Source: Bradyrhizobium sp. cir1 (GTDB lineage: Bacteria > Pseudomonadota > Alphaproteobacteria > Rhizobiales > Xanthobacteraceae). Taken from it: a stretch of DNA of 64,000 bases. Positions within the stretch are counted from its first letter, which is position 1. Each line of letters opens with the position of its first letter. The DNA lies in NCBI RefSeq assembly GCF_014198245.1, contig NZ_JACIHE010000013.1:1-64000 (forward strand), given 5' to 3'. Below are positions 8,286 to 16,049 of the stretch, one piece after another. The notes under the pieces are model-generated. The model was not told the origin of the DNA and did not search any database. It worked only from the letters and a program-made list of their open reading frames with translations. A program made the position numbers and the translations under genes.

Positions 8286-8771
8286 CTACAGCGGATCGCC
8301 CGCCTTGGTCGTGAATTTGTAGACGCCGTCCGGCCCGAGCACGGCGCGCATGTCGACGTCGGGATAGCTGATCTCGTCGTCCGCCGTGCGGTCGCCGATC
8401 ACGAGCAGCTTCACGTCCCGCGTCGTGCGATTGATGAAGCGGTGAGCGTCGCCGGTGCCGGCGGGGAAGCCAGCGCACATGCCCGCCGTCAGCACTTGCG
8501 CGCCGGAGTTGGTCTCGAGCACCACCTCGCCCTCGATCACGAAGACAAACTCGTCCTGGCGCGAATGCGCGTGACGGAACGAGGACTGGCCGCCCGGGAT
8601 GATGCGGGTCAGGTTGACGCCGAAATTCTTCAGTCCCGCATGGTTGCCGAGCCGGCGATTGTAGCGCGTCTGATTGGCGGCCCGGTGCATCTCGGGATAG
8701 CTCGTGAAATTGCTCTCGTTCACGTCGTCCGGATCGAATGCCGGAGGTCTCGGTTTCGATGGTGCGGTCAT
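8286..8771 (-). CDS. cupin-domain protein
   Basis: 161 residues with one cupin barrel. Motif 1 is visible as 'FRHAHSRQDEFVFVIEGE', giving His67, His69 and Glu74, and motif 2 as 'GFPAGTGDAHRFIN' with His110, a complete 3-His/1-Glu metal site. It begins inside the last 4 bp of the upstream reductase gene (ATGA overlap at 8768-8771), so the two are translationally coupled. The enzyme or binding activity is unknown; single cupins range from dioxygenases to sugar isomerases. Confidence 0.85.
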   Translation of the reverse strand: MTAPSKPRPPAFDPDDVNESNFTSYPEMHRAANQTRYNRRLGNHAGLKNFGVNLTRIIPGGQSSFRHAHSRQDEFVFVIEGEVVLETNSGAQVLTAGMCAGFPAGTGDAHRFINRTTRDVKLLVIGDRTADDEISYPDVDMRAVLGPDGVYKFTTKAGDPL

Positions 8772-9733
8772 TTCGCTTTCTCCGTCAGGCCAGGGATCGG
8801 CGCGGCGTCCGCCGCGCGCATCAAGGTCAGCAGCACGCGGCAGAGCGGCGTTGCGATCTGGTGGCGCTCGCCGGCCGCGACCACCGCGCCGGTGAGCGCG
8901 TCCACCTCCGAGCGCCGGCCCGCCAGCCGGTCGAAATACATCGATGTGCCGGCATCGGGCGGGAACGTCATCAGCATTGCCCGCAGCTTCGAGGCTTCGT
9001 CGTCTGCGAGCCGGGCGCCGTCGGCGCGCGCGACCGCGGCGGCTTCTTCCAGGGCCGCGAGCACTAGCGGGCCCATGTCCTCGCGCCTGAACACGCCCTG
9101 GCGCTGCAGCGTGAGCGCGGTGATCGGGTTGGCGATCGCGTTGAGCAGCAGCTTGCGCCAGGCCATCGTCTTGAAGTCGGGGCTGACCAGGATCTGCATT
9201 CCCGTGCCTTCGAGCAATTCCACGAAGGCGCGGCCGCCGGCATCATCGCTCACCGCAAAATCATGGTCGCTGGCGCGGCGGTAGCGCACGCGGTCGGGCG
9301 CAAGCCGCTCGCCATTATAATAGACGATGGTCGGCACGATGGTCGCCGCTCCGACGAATGGCGCAAGCCGTTCGGTGTGGCCTATGCCGTTCTGCAGGAC
9401 CGCAACATGCGTGCCGTCGCCGCAGAGCCGCTGCAGCCAAGGCGCGCTCGAGGCGGTATCCTGCGCCTTGGTGCACAGCAGCACCCAGTCATGGATGTCG
9501 GCCTGTGCCGGATCCGTCAACATACGTGGCCGCGCCTCGATCGTGCGGTCGGGACGTTCCACCATCAGCCGCGCGATCCCGTGCCTGACGCAGGCGGTGA
9601 CGTCGTGCCGGCCCGTCGCGTCGAGCGCGCCGGCGATGACGCCGCCAATGCTGCCCAGGCCGACGACGGCGACCCGGCGGCGCCCGGTCGTTGCGGCATG
9701 ATCGATCGCGGACATCGCGGAATCTCCAGGCAT
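8768..9733 (-). CDS. 2-dehydropantoate 2-reductase family protein (ApbA/PanE)
   Basis: 321 residues. 'RVAVVGLGSIGGVIAGAL' near the N-terminus is the NADP-binding fold, 'VLLCTKAQDT' follows the second strand, and the C-terminal helical domain contains 'TMAWRKLLLNAIANPITAL', the conserved segment with the catalytic Lys region of the family. PanE reduces ketopantoate in pantothenate synthesis, but many genomes carry paralogues with other 2-oxo-acid substrates, and coupling to a cupin rather than to pan genes suggests this may be one. Met7 (9715) is an alternative start. Confidence 0.87.
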   Translation of the reverse strand: MPGDSAMSAIDHAATTGRRRVAVVGLGSIGGVIAGALDATGRHDVTACVRHGIARLMVERPDRTIEARPRMLTDPAQADIHDWVLLCTKAQDTASSAPWLQRLCGDGTHVAVLQNGIGHTERLAPFVGAATIVPTIVYYNGERLAPDRVRYRRASDHDFAVSDDAGGRAFVELLEGTGMQILVSPDFKTMAWRKLLLNAIANPITALTLQRQGVFRREDMGPLVLAALEEAAAVARADGARLADDEASKLRAMLMTFPPDAGTSMYFDRLAGRRSEVDALTGAVVAAGERHQIATPLCRVLLTLMRAADAAPIPGLTEKAK

Positions 9734-9780
9734 CGCTTTAAGGCGTGTGTTCGCTGAGAGTATTTACTGAAATTGCGGCG

Positions 9781-9855
9781 TCAGCCAGCCCGCGCGGCCT
9801 GCGCAAACTGCAGGGGCGTGATGCCGTAGCAGCACCTGAAGGGCTTGTTGAGTGC
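9781..9855 (-). pseudogene. remnant of an AraC-family regulator C-terminus
   Basis: The 24 codons before the TGA at 9781-9783 read 'ALNKPFRCCYGITPLQF...', matching the end of the second AraC helix-turn-helix ('F.R.FR..YG.TP..FR'). Upstream of this the minus-strand frame does not continue as an AraC domain; the region 9856-10005 shows no convincing gene on either strand. This looks like the last fragment of a deleted or rearranged regulator. Confidence 0.6.
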
Positions 9856-10005
9856 GGGCATCTTCGGGCCATCGACGGCTTTTCCGGCGCCTCGTTGTTG
9901 CGCCGTGGGGGCGCAGGCCATGCTGACGGCCTTCGATGCCACGGCCGCCAATTATGAGGTCGTCGTGGACGTCCGACCCAGCGTCTCCGGCGCCTGAGCT
10001 GCGTT

Positions 10006-10761
10006 TCAGATCGACCTTAACACGTAACGCCTGTTATCCTTCTGCACCGGGCGTGCGTTCATCGGGTAGAGCTTTGCGAAAGCGGCGACGTCGGCCGCCG
10101 ACACCTGGATCGGGTCGGTCAGCAGCAGCCATTCGACCACTTCCGAGCAGGGCGGCGTCGTCAGTGAGCCGGGATAGCGGTAATAGCTGAGCTTCGGCGG
10201 CAGCATGGCGAGCGGATCGATGCTCGCATCCGCCTTCACCGCCGGCCCTTCCGCCGCCGGCATGGTCTTGACGATCTTGCCAAAGGCCGGGTTCGGCTTG
10301 CCCTCGGCCATGAGCACGCCGACCACGGCGAGCCCGCCGGCCTCGTTGCGATGGACGAAATGCGCCTCCATCGGAAAATTCTTGCCGCCGATCATGTGCT
10401 CGCTCGGCCGGTGGAAGTGCACCTGGAGCAGCTTGTATTTGACGTCGCCGAGCGTGAGCGTGCTGCCCTCGGCGAAGTTGAGCTGGATCGTGTGCCCGTT
10501 GTTGACGATGGTGTCGGCACTCTTGCCCCAGTTCAGCTTCAGCGCCGGCAGTTGCGACTTGACCGTCGCCTCGATGTCGATCGGCGATTGTTGCAGGCCG
10601 ACCGCGCAGGCCTTGTTGGCTGCATCGAGCTCGCCCCATTTGCCCGGACCGCCGGCGCCTTCATAGCTCCAATGCGCGCCTTCGGCGGCGAAGCCCGGCC
10701 TGCAGATCGGACAAAGCGCAAGACCGGCGAGTGCTTTCAATGCGTGGCGGCGATTCATCAT
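10006..10761 (-). CDS. periplasmic alpha-class carbonic anhydrase
   Basis: 251 residues. The N-terminus 'MNRRHALKALAGLALC' carries twin arginines and a hydrophobic core, a probable Tat or Sec export signal. The zinc site is complete: His115 and His117 in 'QVHFHRPSEH' and His134 in 'MEAHFVH'. 'QQSPIDI' and 'GSLTTPPCSE' are hallmark alpha-CA segments, and Cys51 plus the Cys in PPCSE could form the usual disulfide. It interconverts CO2 and bicarbonate in the periplasm. Monocistronic; nothing nearby suggests a partner. Confidence 0.95.
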   Translation of the reverse strand: MMNRRHALKALAGLALCPICRPGFAAEGAHWSYEGAGGPGKWGELDAANKACAVGLQQSPIDIEATVKSQLPALKLNWGKSADTIVNNGHTIQLNFAEGSTLTLGDVKYKLLQVHFHRPSEHMIGGKNFPMEAHFVHRNEAGGLAVVGVLMAEGKPNPAFGKIVKTMPAAEGPAVKADASIDPLAMLPPKLSYYRYPGSLTTPPCSEVVEWLLLTDPIQVSAADVAAFAKLYPMNARPVQKDNRRYVLRSI

Positions 10762-10849
10762 ATTCCCCCTCCGATGAATTTGATCGGCAATTGCGCGCGC
10801 AACCTAGGCGAGAGGGACGGTGAGTCGCAATGGCGATCGCGCGCCAGAT

Positions 10850-11503
10850 CTATTGACTCGCCCACACGATCCTGGCGACCCACGCGACCTCGCCCGTCGC
10901 CATCGTGCGCTCGGCCTGCGAGGCATCGAGCGGCTGCAATTCCAGCGTCTTTGCCGTGCGGCGCTTCAGGGTGGCGATCGTCAGCTCGCCCGCTCTGGTC
11001 TTCACCACGACGCGATCGCCCTTGCGGATCGGCGTGCCCGGCGAGACCAGGATGACGTCGCCGTCGCGATAGGTGGGCGCAAGCGCGTCGCCCGCGATCC
11101 CCAACGCAAAGGTCTGGCTGTCATCGGCGATGGGAAGCGCGACTTCGGTCCAGCCCTTGCCCGATGGAAGGCCGGACTCGTCGAAGGCGCCGCTCGCGCC
11201 GGCCAGCGCCAGGCCGAGCAGCGGCACCGAACGGCCATCGCCGGCCTCGCCGTCGACCAGCTTAGCAAAAGTGTCGATCGAGTCGCCGGTCGCCGCCAGC
11301 GCTTTCGCGATCGATTCGGTCGAGGGCCATCGCTCGCGGCCGTCCGCGGTGACGCGCTTGGACCTGTTGAAGGTGGTGGGGTCGAGCCCGGCGCGCTTGG
11401 CAAGGCCGGACGGAGACAGGCCGGCACGCGCCGCCAGCCGATCCAGCGCGACCCAGATCTGGTCGTGACTCAGCATCCTCTGCGCTTTGGCCTGTCTGAC
11501 CAT
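10850..11503 (-). CDS. S24/LexA-like HTH regulator lacking the Ser-Lys dyad
   Basis: 217 residues from ATG 11503 (a TTG at 11524 is an alternative). The N-terminal third is a repressor-type HTH ('GLSPSGLAKRAGLDPTTFNRSKR'-like segment, about 28-50), the C-terminal half a LexA/CI-type S24 domain ('GIAGDALAPTYRDGDVILV'). Where S24 peptidases have Ser in GDSM this has Ala140, and where they have Lys in T-V-K this has Ala177. The 37-residue spacing equals Ser119-Lys156 of LexA, so both catalytic positions are lost and self-cleavage is unlikely. An inverted repeat lies just upstream (11529-11559). Probably a DNA-binding regulator without SOS-type cleavage. Confidence 0.85.
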   Translation of the reverse strand: MVRQAKAQRMLSHDQIWVALDRLAARAGLSPSGLAKRAGLDPTTFNRSKRVTADGRERWPSTESIAKALAATGDSIDTFAKLVDGEAGDGRSVPLLGLALAGASGAFDESGLPSGKGWTEVALPIADDSQTFALGIAGDALAPTYRDGDVILVSPGTPIRKGDRVVVKTRAGELTIATLKRRTAKTLELQPLDASQAERTMATGEVAWVARIVWASQ

Positions 11504-11528
11504 GGAAGGTCCAGCCCGTCGCAACTCA

Positions 11529-11559
11529 GGAAAACTGTCCTCAAATCAACCGGTTTTCC
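11529..11559. promoter_or_regulatory. candidate operator of the S24-like regulator
   Basis: GGAAAAC (11529-11535) and GTTTTCC (11553-11559) form an inverted repeat with a 17-nt spacer, 25 nt upstream of the regulator's ATG. A second overlapping palindrome, AGGA-N6-TCCT, spans 11528-11541. The position fits autoregulation. Confidence 0.4.
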
Positions 11560-11649
11560 GTTTTTCGCGCAAGGGGTGGCGCGAAAGCGGTTGTCGAGCG
11601 AAGGGTATACAAGTTCGTGGCAAGGAAAACGCGTCAAACTGGGAATCTG

Positions 11650-11686
11650 GAGCCCCGTTCCGATTTCATCGGGACGGAATAGGCTC
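11650..11686 (+). other. intergenic hairpin upstream of the DUF952 gene
   Basis: Outer arms GAGCC (11650-11654) and GGCTC (11682-11686) enclose GTTCCGAT / ATCGGGAC with a 3-nt loop. It sits in the 319-bp gap between the regulator and the DUF952-pyrD pair. The core GTTCCGAT..ATCGG looks like a repeated rhizobial palindrome rather than a terminator, since no T run follows. Nothing else was found in this gap. Confidence 0.4.
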
Positions 11687-11822
11687 TAAGTCTTGAGTTC
11701 GGAAGGAGCGGCCTTTACGGTCGCGCCCGGGGTTTCAGGGACCCCAACAGACGAAAAAAACCCAGAAAAAACCCAAGAGACTCAAAGAGCTGTCTCAAAG
11801 GGCAAACAGGGCTGCGTAAGCG

Positions 11823-12167
11823 GTGGTCAAGATCTACAAAATCTGTCCGGCCTCGGCCTGGCGCGAGGCGGAACGGCAGGGCGTGTACCAGGGCAGCGCG
11901 GACGATTCGCGCGACGGCTTCATCCATTTCTCGACGGCCGCCCAGGTTCCCGAGACCTTGCGCAAGCACTTCGCCGGGCAGCGGGCGCTGTTCCTGGTCG
12001 AGGTCGACGGCGACGTGCTCGGCAGCGAGCTGCGCTGGGAGCGCTCGCGCAATGAGGAGCTGTTTCCGCACCTCTATGGCGAGCTCGATCTCGGTGCCGT
12101 CATCTCGGTGATAAACCTCAACATGCGCTCGGACGGCGGTCACGACGTGCCGGAGCTTGCCCCGTGA
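11823..12167 (+). CDS. DUF952 family protein
   Basis: 114 residues starting at GTG 11823. It shows the DUF952 pattern: 'IYKICPASAWREAERQGVYQGS', 'DGFIHFSTAAQVPETLRKHFAGQ' and 'LFPHLYGELDLGAVI'. Function is unknown; the family has an ADP-ribosyltransferase-like appearance in some analyses, but no activity is shown here. Its stop codon overlaps the pyrD start (GTGA at 12164-12167), so the two are translationally coupled. Confidence 0.88.
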   Translation: MVKIYKICPASAWREAERQGVYQGSADDSRDGFIHFSTAAQVPETLRKHFAGQRALFLVEVDGDVLGSELRWERSRNEELFPHLYGELDLGAVISVINLNMRSDGGHDVPELAP

Positions 12168-13261
12168 TCCGCGCTTTCGACGCTTTCTCGCTGCCGGTGC
12201 TGCGCTGGCTCGATCCGGAGGATGCGCATCGCCTGGCGATCCAGGGCCTGCGTTTCCTGCCGCCGGTCAAGCCGCGCCCTGACGATCCCAAGCTCGCGGT
12301 GCGCGCCTTCGGGCTCAACTTTCCCAATCCGATCGGCATGGCCGCGGGCTTCGACAAGAGCGCCGAGGTGCCGGACGCGCTGCTGCGGCTCGGTTTCGGC
12401 TTCGTCGAGATCGGCTCGGTGACGCCGAAGCCGCAAGTCGGCAACCCGCGGCCGCGCCTGTTCCGGCTCGAGCGCGACGAGGCCGTCATCAATCGCATGG
12501 GCTTCAACAATGACGGCGCCGAAGCGGTGCTGCGCCGGCTCGCCGCGCGCGCGCAGCATGGCGGCATCGTCGGCGTCAATGTCGGCGCCAACAAGGATTC
12601 GCCGGACCGTGTCGGCGACTACGTCAAGCTGATCGAGACCTTTGCGCCGGTCGCGAGCTACTTCACCGTCAACGTCTCCTCGCCGAACACGCCGGGCCTG
12701 CGTAACTTGCAGGAAGGCGCGCTGCTCGACGATCTCCTCGCGCGCGTCATCGATGCACGCGAGCGGGTGCGGCAGAAGGCCGGCGATACGCCGGTGCTGC
12801 TCAAGATCGCGCCGGACTTGAGCCTCGCCCAGCTCGACGATGTCGTGCAGGTCGCGCGCTTGCGCCGGGTCGACGGCATGATCGTATCGAATACGACGAT
12901 CGCGCGGCCGAGCACACTGCGCGAGGAGATGCGCGCCAAGGAGCAGGGCGGCCTGTCCGGCCGGCCGCTGTTCCGCCTCTCGACGCGGATGGTCGCGGAA
13001 ACCTATGTGCGCGTCGAAGGCGCGTTCCCGCTGGTCGGCGTCGGCGGCGTCGATTCCGGCGGCGCGGCGCTGACCAAGATCCGCGCTGGCGCCAGCCTGA
13101 TCCAGCTCTATTCGTCGCTGGTCTACAAGGGCCTCGGCCTCGTCGACGAGATCAAGCGCGACCTCACCTCGACATTGCTGCGCACGGGCCGCGATTCGCT
13201 CTCCGAGATCGTCGGCGCGGATGCGGCGACGCTGACCGCGGAAGACTGGCCGGGGATGTAG
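12164..13261 (+). CDS. pyrD: dihydroorotate dehydrogenase (quinone), class 2
   Basis: 365 residues. The N-terminal 'PVLRWLDPEDAHRLAIQGL' is the membrane-associating helix pair of class 2 enzymes. 'GMAAGFDKSAEVPDALLRLGFGF' binds FMN, 'NVSSPNTPGLRNLQ' carries the catalytic serine of class 2, and 'VGVGGVDSGGAA' the phosphate loop. It oxidises dihydroorotate to orotate in pyrimidine synthesis and passes electrons to quinone at the inner membrane. It starts at GTG 12164, overlapping DUF952. No other pyr genes are adjacent. Confidence 0.96.
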   Translation: MIRAFDAFSLPVLRWLDPEDAHRLAIQGLRFLPPVKPRPDDPKLAVRAFGLNFPNPIGMAAGFDKSAEVPDALLRLGFGFVEIGSVTPKPQVGNPRPRLFRLERDEAVINRMGFNNDGAEAVLRRLAARAQHGGIVGVNVGANKDSPDRVGDYVKLIETFAPVASYFTVNVSSPNTPGLRNLQEGALLDDLLARVIDARERVRQKAGDTPVLLKIAPDLSLAQLDDVVQVARLRRVDGMIVSNTTIARPSTLREEMRAKEQGGLSGRPLFRLSTRMVAETYVRVEGAFPLVGVGGVDSGGAALTKIRAGASLIQLYSSLVYKGLGLVDEIKRDLTSTLLRTGRDSLSEIVGADAATLTAEDWPGM

Positions 13262-13327
13262 CTCTTCGCCTCGCCCCGCGCTTGTCCGCCGAAGCCTTGG
13301 CGAAGGCGGATGCGGGGCTACGTTCTT

Positions 13328-14653
13328 CTACGGTTTTGAAAACGTCGCCCGGTACAACACCGGATACCTCACCCCCTGCAATCCGCCGCGCGCAACATAG
13401 AACGCGATCAGCGCGCACCACAGTCCGGCATTGCCGAGGGATTGCAGCGCCAGCCAGACGCCGAAGAAGATCGCGAGCGAGACCAGCATCAGGTTGCGCA
13501 TCTCGCGCGCCCAGGTGGCGCCGACATAGATGCCGTCGAAGCCGAACGCGAACACGCCGGGGATAGGCGCGAGCACGATGAACGGCAGGAAATCGCGCGC
13601 AGCGCGGCGGACGTCCTCGCTCGCCGTCATGAAGTCGATCAGCGCCGGCCCGAACAGCGCGAACAGCACCGCGACGACCACCGCAAAGCCGAGCCCCCAC
13701 AAGAGCACCAGCCGGGTAGAATCCGAAAACCCTTTGGCGTCGCGCGCGCCAAAGCTGCGGCCGCAGAGCTGCTGGGCCGCATTGGCAAGGCCGTCGAGGA
13801 AGAAGGCGCTGACCAGCAGGAAATTGTTGAGCACGGAGTTCGCCGCCAGCGTGACGTCGCCGGCACGCGCGCCCTTGGCGGTGAAGAACAGGAACACGGC
13901 GATCAGCGCCGCAGTGCGGATCAGGATGTCGGTATTCACCGCCAGGAGCCGCATCAGTTTGGCGCGATCGAACAGCGTTGCGCGAGGCACCTTGAAGCCG
14001 CCGGCCGCATGGCGGCGGCACACGATCACGCCCAGCACGAAGCCGATGCCCTCCGACAGCAATGCAGCGATCGCCGCGCCTGCTATGCCGGTGTCGTAGA
14101 CCAGCACCAGCAAAATCGTCGCCACCATGTTGATGAGATTGATGACGACCTGCAGCAGCAGCGCCGGATTGGCGCGGGCCTGTCCAACCAGCCAGCCGAG
14201 GATGACGTAGTTGGCGAAGGCGAAGGGCGACGACCAGATCCGGATCATGAAATAGGTCTTTGCCGCCCGCGTCACGCCCTCGCTGCCGCCCATCAGGTCG
14301 AACAGCACGGAGGCAAGAGGCAATTGCAGCGCGATCAGCGCCGCACCGATCAGGCCGGCGACGATGAAGCCGCGCACCAGGATCACGGTCTGCTCGCGCG
14401 TCTCGCCCGCGCCGAGCGCCTGCGCGGTGAAGGCGAGCGTGCTCATGCGCAGGAAGCCGAACAGCCAGAACAGGCAATCGAAGATCACGGAAGCCATCGC
14501 GACGCCGCCGAGCAACGCCGCGTCGTCGAGCCGGCCGATCGCGGTGGTCGAGACCACGCCGATCAGCGGCGTCGTGAGGTTCGCGACCATCGCCGGACCT
14601 GCGATGGCGAACACCTGCCGGCTTCCGACGCGGGGATGAACGGGTGCGTGCAT
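13328..14653 (-). CDS. MATE family efflux transporter (DinF/NorM type)
   Basis: 441 residues with about 12 hydrophobic segments in two halves. The start, 'VFAIAGPAMVANLTTPLIGVVSTTAIGRL', is the typical DinF-type MATE first helix. Members export cationic drugs or metabolites using H+ or Na+. It lies 3 bp after the MBL-hydrolase gene and is the last gene of a three-gene minus-strand run (DUF6460, MBL, MATE). The substrate cannot be assigned. Confidence 0.92.
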   Translation of the reverse strand: MHAPVHPRVGSRQVFAIAGPAMVANLTTPLIGVVSTTAIGRLDDAALLGGVAMASVIFDCLFWLFGFLRMSTLAFTAQALGAGETREQTVILVRGFIVAGLIGAALIALQLPLASVLFDLMGGSEGVTRAAKTYFMIRIWSSPFAFANYVILGWLVGQARANPALLLQVVINLINMVATILLVLVYDTGIAGAAIAALLSEGIGFVLGVIVCRRHAAGGFKVPRATLFDRAKLMRLLAVNTDILIRTAALIAVFLFFTAKGARAGDVTLAANSVLNNFLLVSAFFLDGLANAAQQLCGRSFGARDAKGFSDSTRLVLLWGLGFAVVVAVLFALFGPALIDFMTASEDVRRAARDFLPFIVLAPIPGVFAFGFDGIYVGATWAREMRNLMLVSLAIFFGVWLALQSLGNAGLWCALIAFYVARGGLQGVRYPVLYRATFSKP

Positions 14654-14656
14654 CTT

Positions 14657-15391
14657 TCAGAACACGAGCACCATGCCGTCTTCGGCGGCGAGGTGCGGCA
14701 CGTCGTCCAGGCGCGACAGCATGTCGTCGCTCATATGAGTGAGGACGAGGCGTTTTGCACCAATTGCAGGCAAATGCTGTTCCAAGGTCTTCAGGCTGAG
14801 ATGGTTCTTGACCACCTTCTCGTACATGTAGGCCTCGGCGATGAAAAGGTCCGCGTCATGCGCCAGCGGAATGAGCGTCTCTGTCCATTCGGTATCGGCG
14901 CTGTAGGCGAGCGTGCGGCCCTCGGCCTCGACGCGGTAGGCGAGGAAGGGACCGCCGGATTCGCCGTGCACGACCGGGTAGGGTGTCACGGTCACGGCGC
15001 CAAAGATCTGGCGTTGCCCGGGCGTGAGCGCGACAACGTTGAGCTCGAAGCGCTGTTTTGTTTTCGAGGAGTGCTCGAACAGCGCTTCCATCACCTGGGC
15101 GAGCCGCGTCTCGATGCCCTGCGGCCCCGCGATCGTCAGCGGCCGCGTCCGCCGCGAGAATTGAGCGTCGAGCAGAAAGAACGGCAGGCCGGCAAAATGG
15201 TCGCCGTGGAAATGCGTGATCAGGATCAGGTCGATGTCGTTGCGCTCGATCTCGAGGCGCTTCAGGGCCGGCAGCGCCGACGCGCCGCAATCGATCAGGA
15301 AGTTCGCTTCGCGCCCGGAGACATGGAAGCAGGTATTGAGCCTGCCACCGGAGCCGAAAGCGTCACCGCAGCCGACGAATCGCAGTTGCAT
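14657..15391 (-). CDS. MBL-fold metallo-hydrolase, RNase Z-like
   Basis: 244 residues from the ATG at 15391 (an upstream start at 15415 is possible), preceded by AGGGGG about 11 nt away. 'LILITHFHGDHFAGLPFFL' is the metal-binding HxHxDH motif, 'FLIDCGASALPALKR' the strand before it, and 'LVLTHMSDDML' holds the late His. The overall layout is like the RNase Z / phosphonate-metabolism MBL group, but the tRNA-binding exosite arm is not evident. Substrate unknown. It sits between DUF6460 and MATE genes in a tight run. Confidence 0.85.
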   Translation of the reverse strand: MQLRFVGCGDAFGSGGRLNTCFHVSGREANFLIDCGASALPALKRLEIERNDIDLILITHFHGDHFAGLPFFLLDAQFSRRTRPLTIAGPQGIETRLAQVMEALFEHSSKTKQRFELNVVALTPGQRQIFGAVTVTPYPVVHGESGGPFLAYRVEAEGRTLAYSADTEWTETLIPLAHDADLFIAEAYMYEKVVKNHLSLKTLEQHLPAIGAKRLVLTHMSDDMLSRLDDVPHLAAEDGMVLVF

Positions 15392-15419
15392 CGGCTGCGC
15401 ACCCCCTTGAATCAAATCC

Positions 15420-15725
15420 TTACCGGCCGCGCGGCGCGCCGAACACGCGCGACAGCAGCCAGATCGGAATCACGATGACCGCGCCGAGCAGGAAGTAGCG
15501 CCACAGCCAGTTTACCGCATCGAAGCCGAGATCCCAGAGACGCTGGAACAACAGGCGGATGCTGTGGATGATGTTCCAGGGATCGAAGCCGATCGCGGCG
15601 AGCACGACGCCGACCAGGATCGAGAGCAGGACCAGGCGAAACGCGACCGCCAGCGGCGAGCCGCCGAGAAAGCGGTGCAGGCCGTCGCTGCGGCCGGCCG
15701 GCAAATCTCTGACGTCTTGGACCAT
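15420..15725 (-). CDS. small two-span membrane protein (DUF6460-like)
   Basis: 101 residues from ATG 15725, chosen because AGGGAG lies 8-13 nt upstream; the longer in-frame start at 15755 lacks a ribosome-binding site. Two hydrophobic stretches are seen, 'FRLVLLSILVGVVLAAIGF' and 'YFLLGAVIVIPIWLL', separated by an amphipathic helix. I recall this as the DUF6460 type common in Bradyrhizobium. Function unknown. First gene of the DUF6460-MBL-MATE run. Confidence 0.78.
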   Translation of the reverse strand: MVQDVRDLPAGRSDGLHRFLGGSPLAVAFRLVLLSILVGVVLAAIGFDPWNIIHSIRLLFQRLWDLGFDAVNWLWRYFLLGAVIVIPIWLLSRVFGAPRGR

Positions 15726-15872
15726 CACAAACTCCCTGGACGGATTCGGCCCCATTATAGGGCACGGCGAGGCACATGGGGAACCCGCAACGGAGCGTCA
15801 ATCGGGTTACGGGAGTTTAATTCGGGCGGTTGGTCATCTCTCCCGCGGCCCGATTGAGAGTGTTTCCCAGCG

Positions 15873-16008
15873 GCCATCCTTCGAGACGCCCGCTTTAGGC
15901 GGGCGCCTCAGGATGAGGACGGAGTGCGCGGCAGCAGTTTCAACGGGCACCGACGCCGATTAGCCTCATCCTGAGGAGACCGCGAAGCGGTCGTCTCGAA
16001 GGACGAGG
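15873..16008. repeat. palindromic intergenic repeat, family B (copy 1)
   Basis: CATCCTTCGAGACG...CCTCAGGATGAGG pairs with CCTCATCCTGAGG...CGTCTCGAAGGACGAGG, giving a long interrupted hairpin. A close copy is at 24557-24692 and a degenerate one at 48279-48338. It occupies most of the 324-bp gap 15726-16049, which holds no gene. Confidence 0.9.
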
Positions 16009-16049
16009 CGCGCGCTCAGGCGGCGCCAAAGTTCGGCTCAGCGCGCGCC

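Noticed and set aside
9745..9957. 70-residue plus-strand frame
   Set aside because: It covers the AraC remnant in antisense and has no domain or ribosome-binding site.
13442..15478. 678-residue plus-strand open frame
   Set aside because: Antisense to MATE and MBL genes; no domain pattern and many His/Gln/Arg runs.
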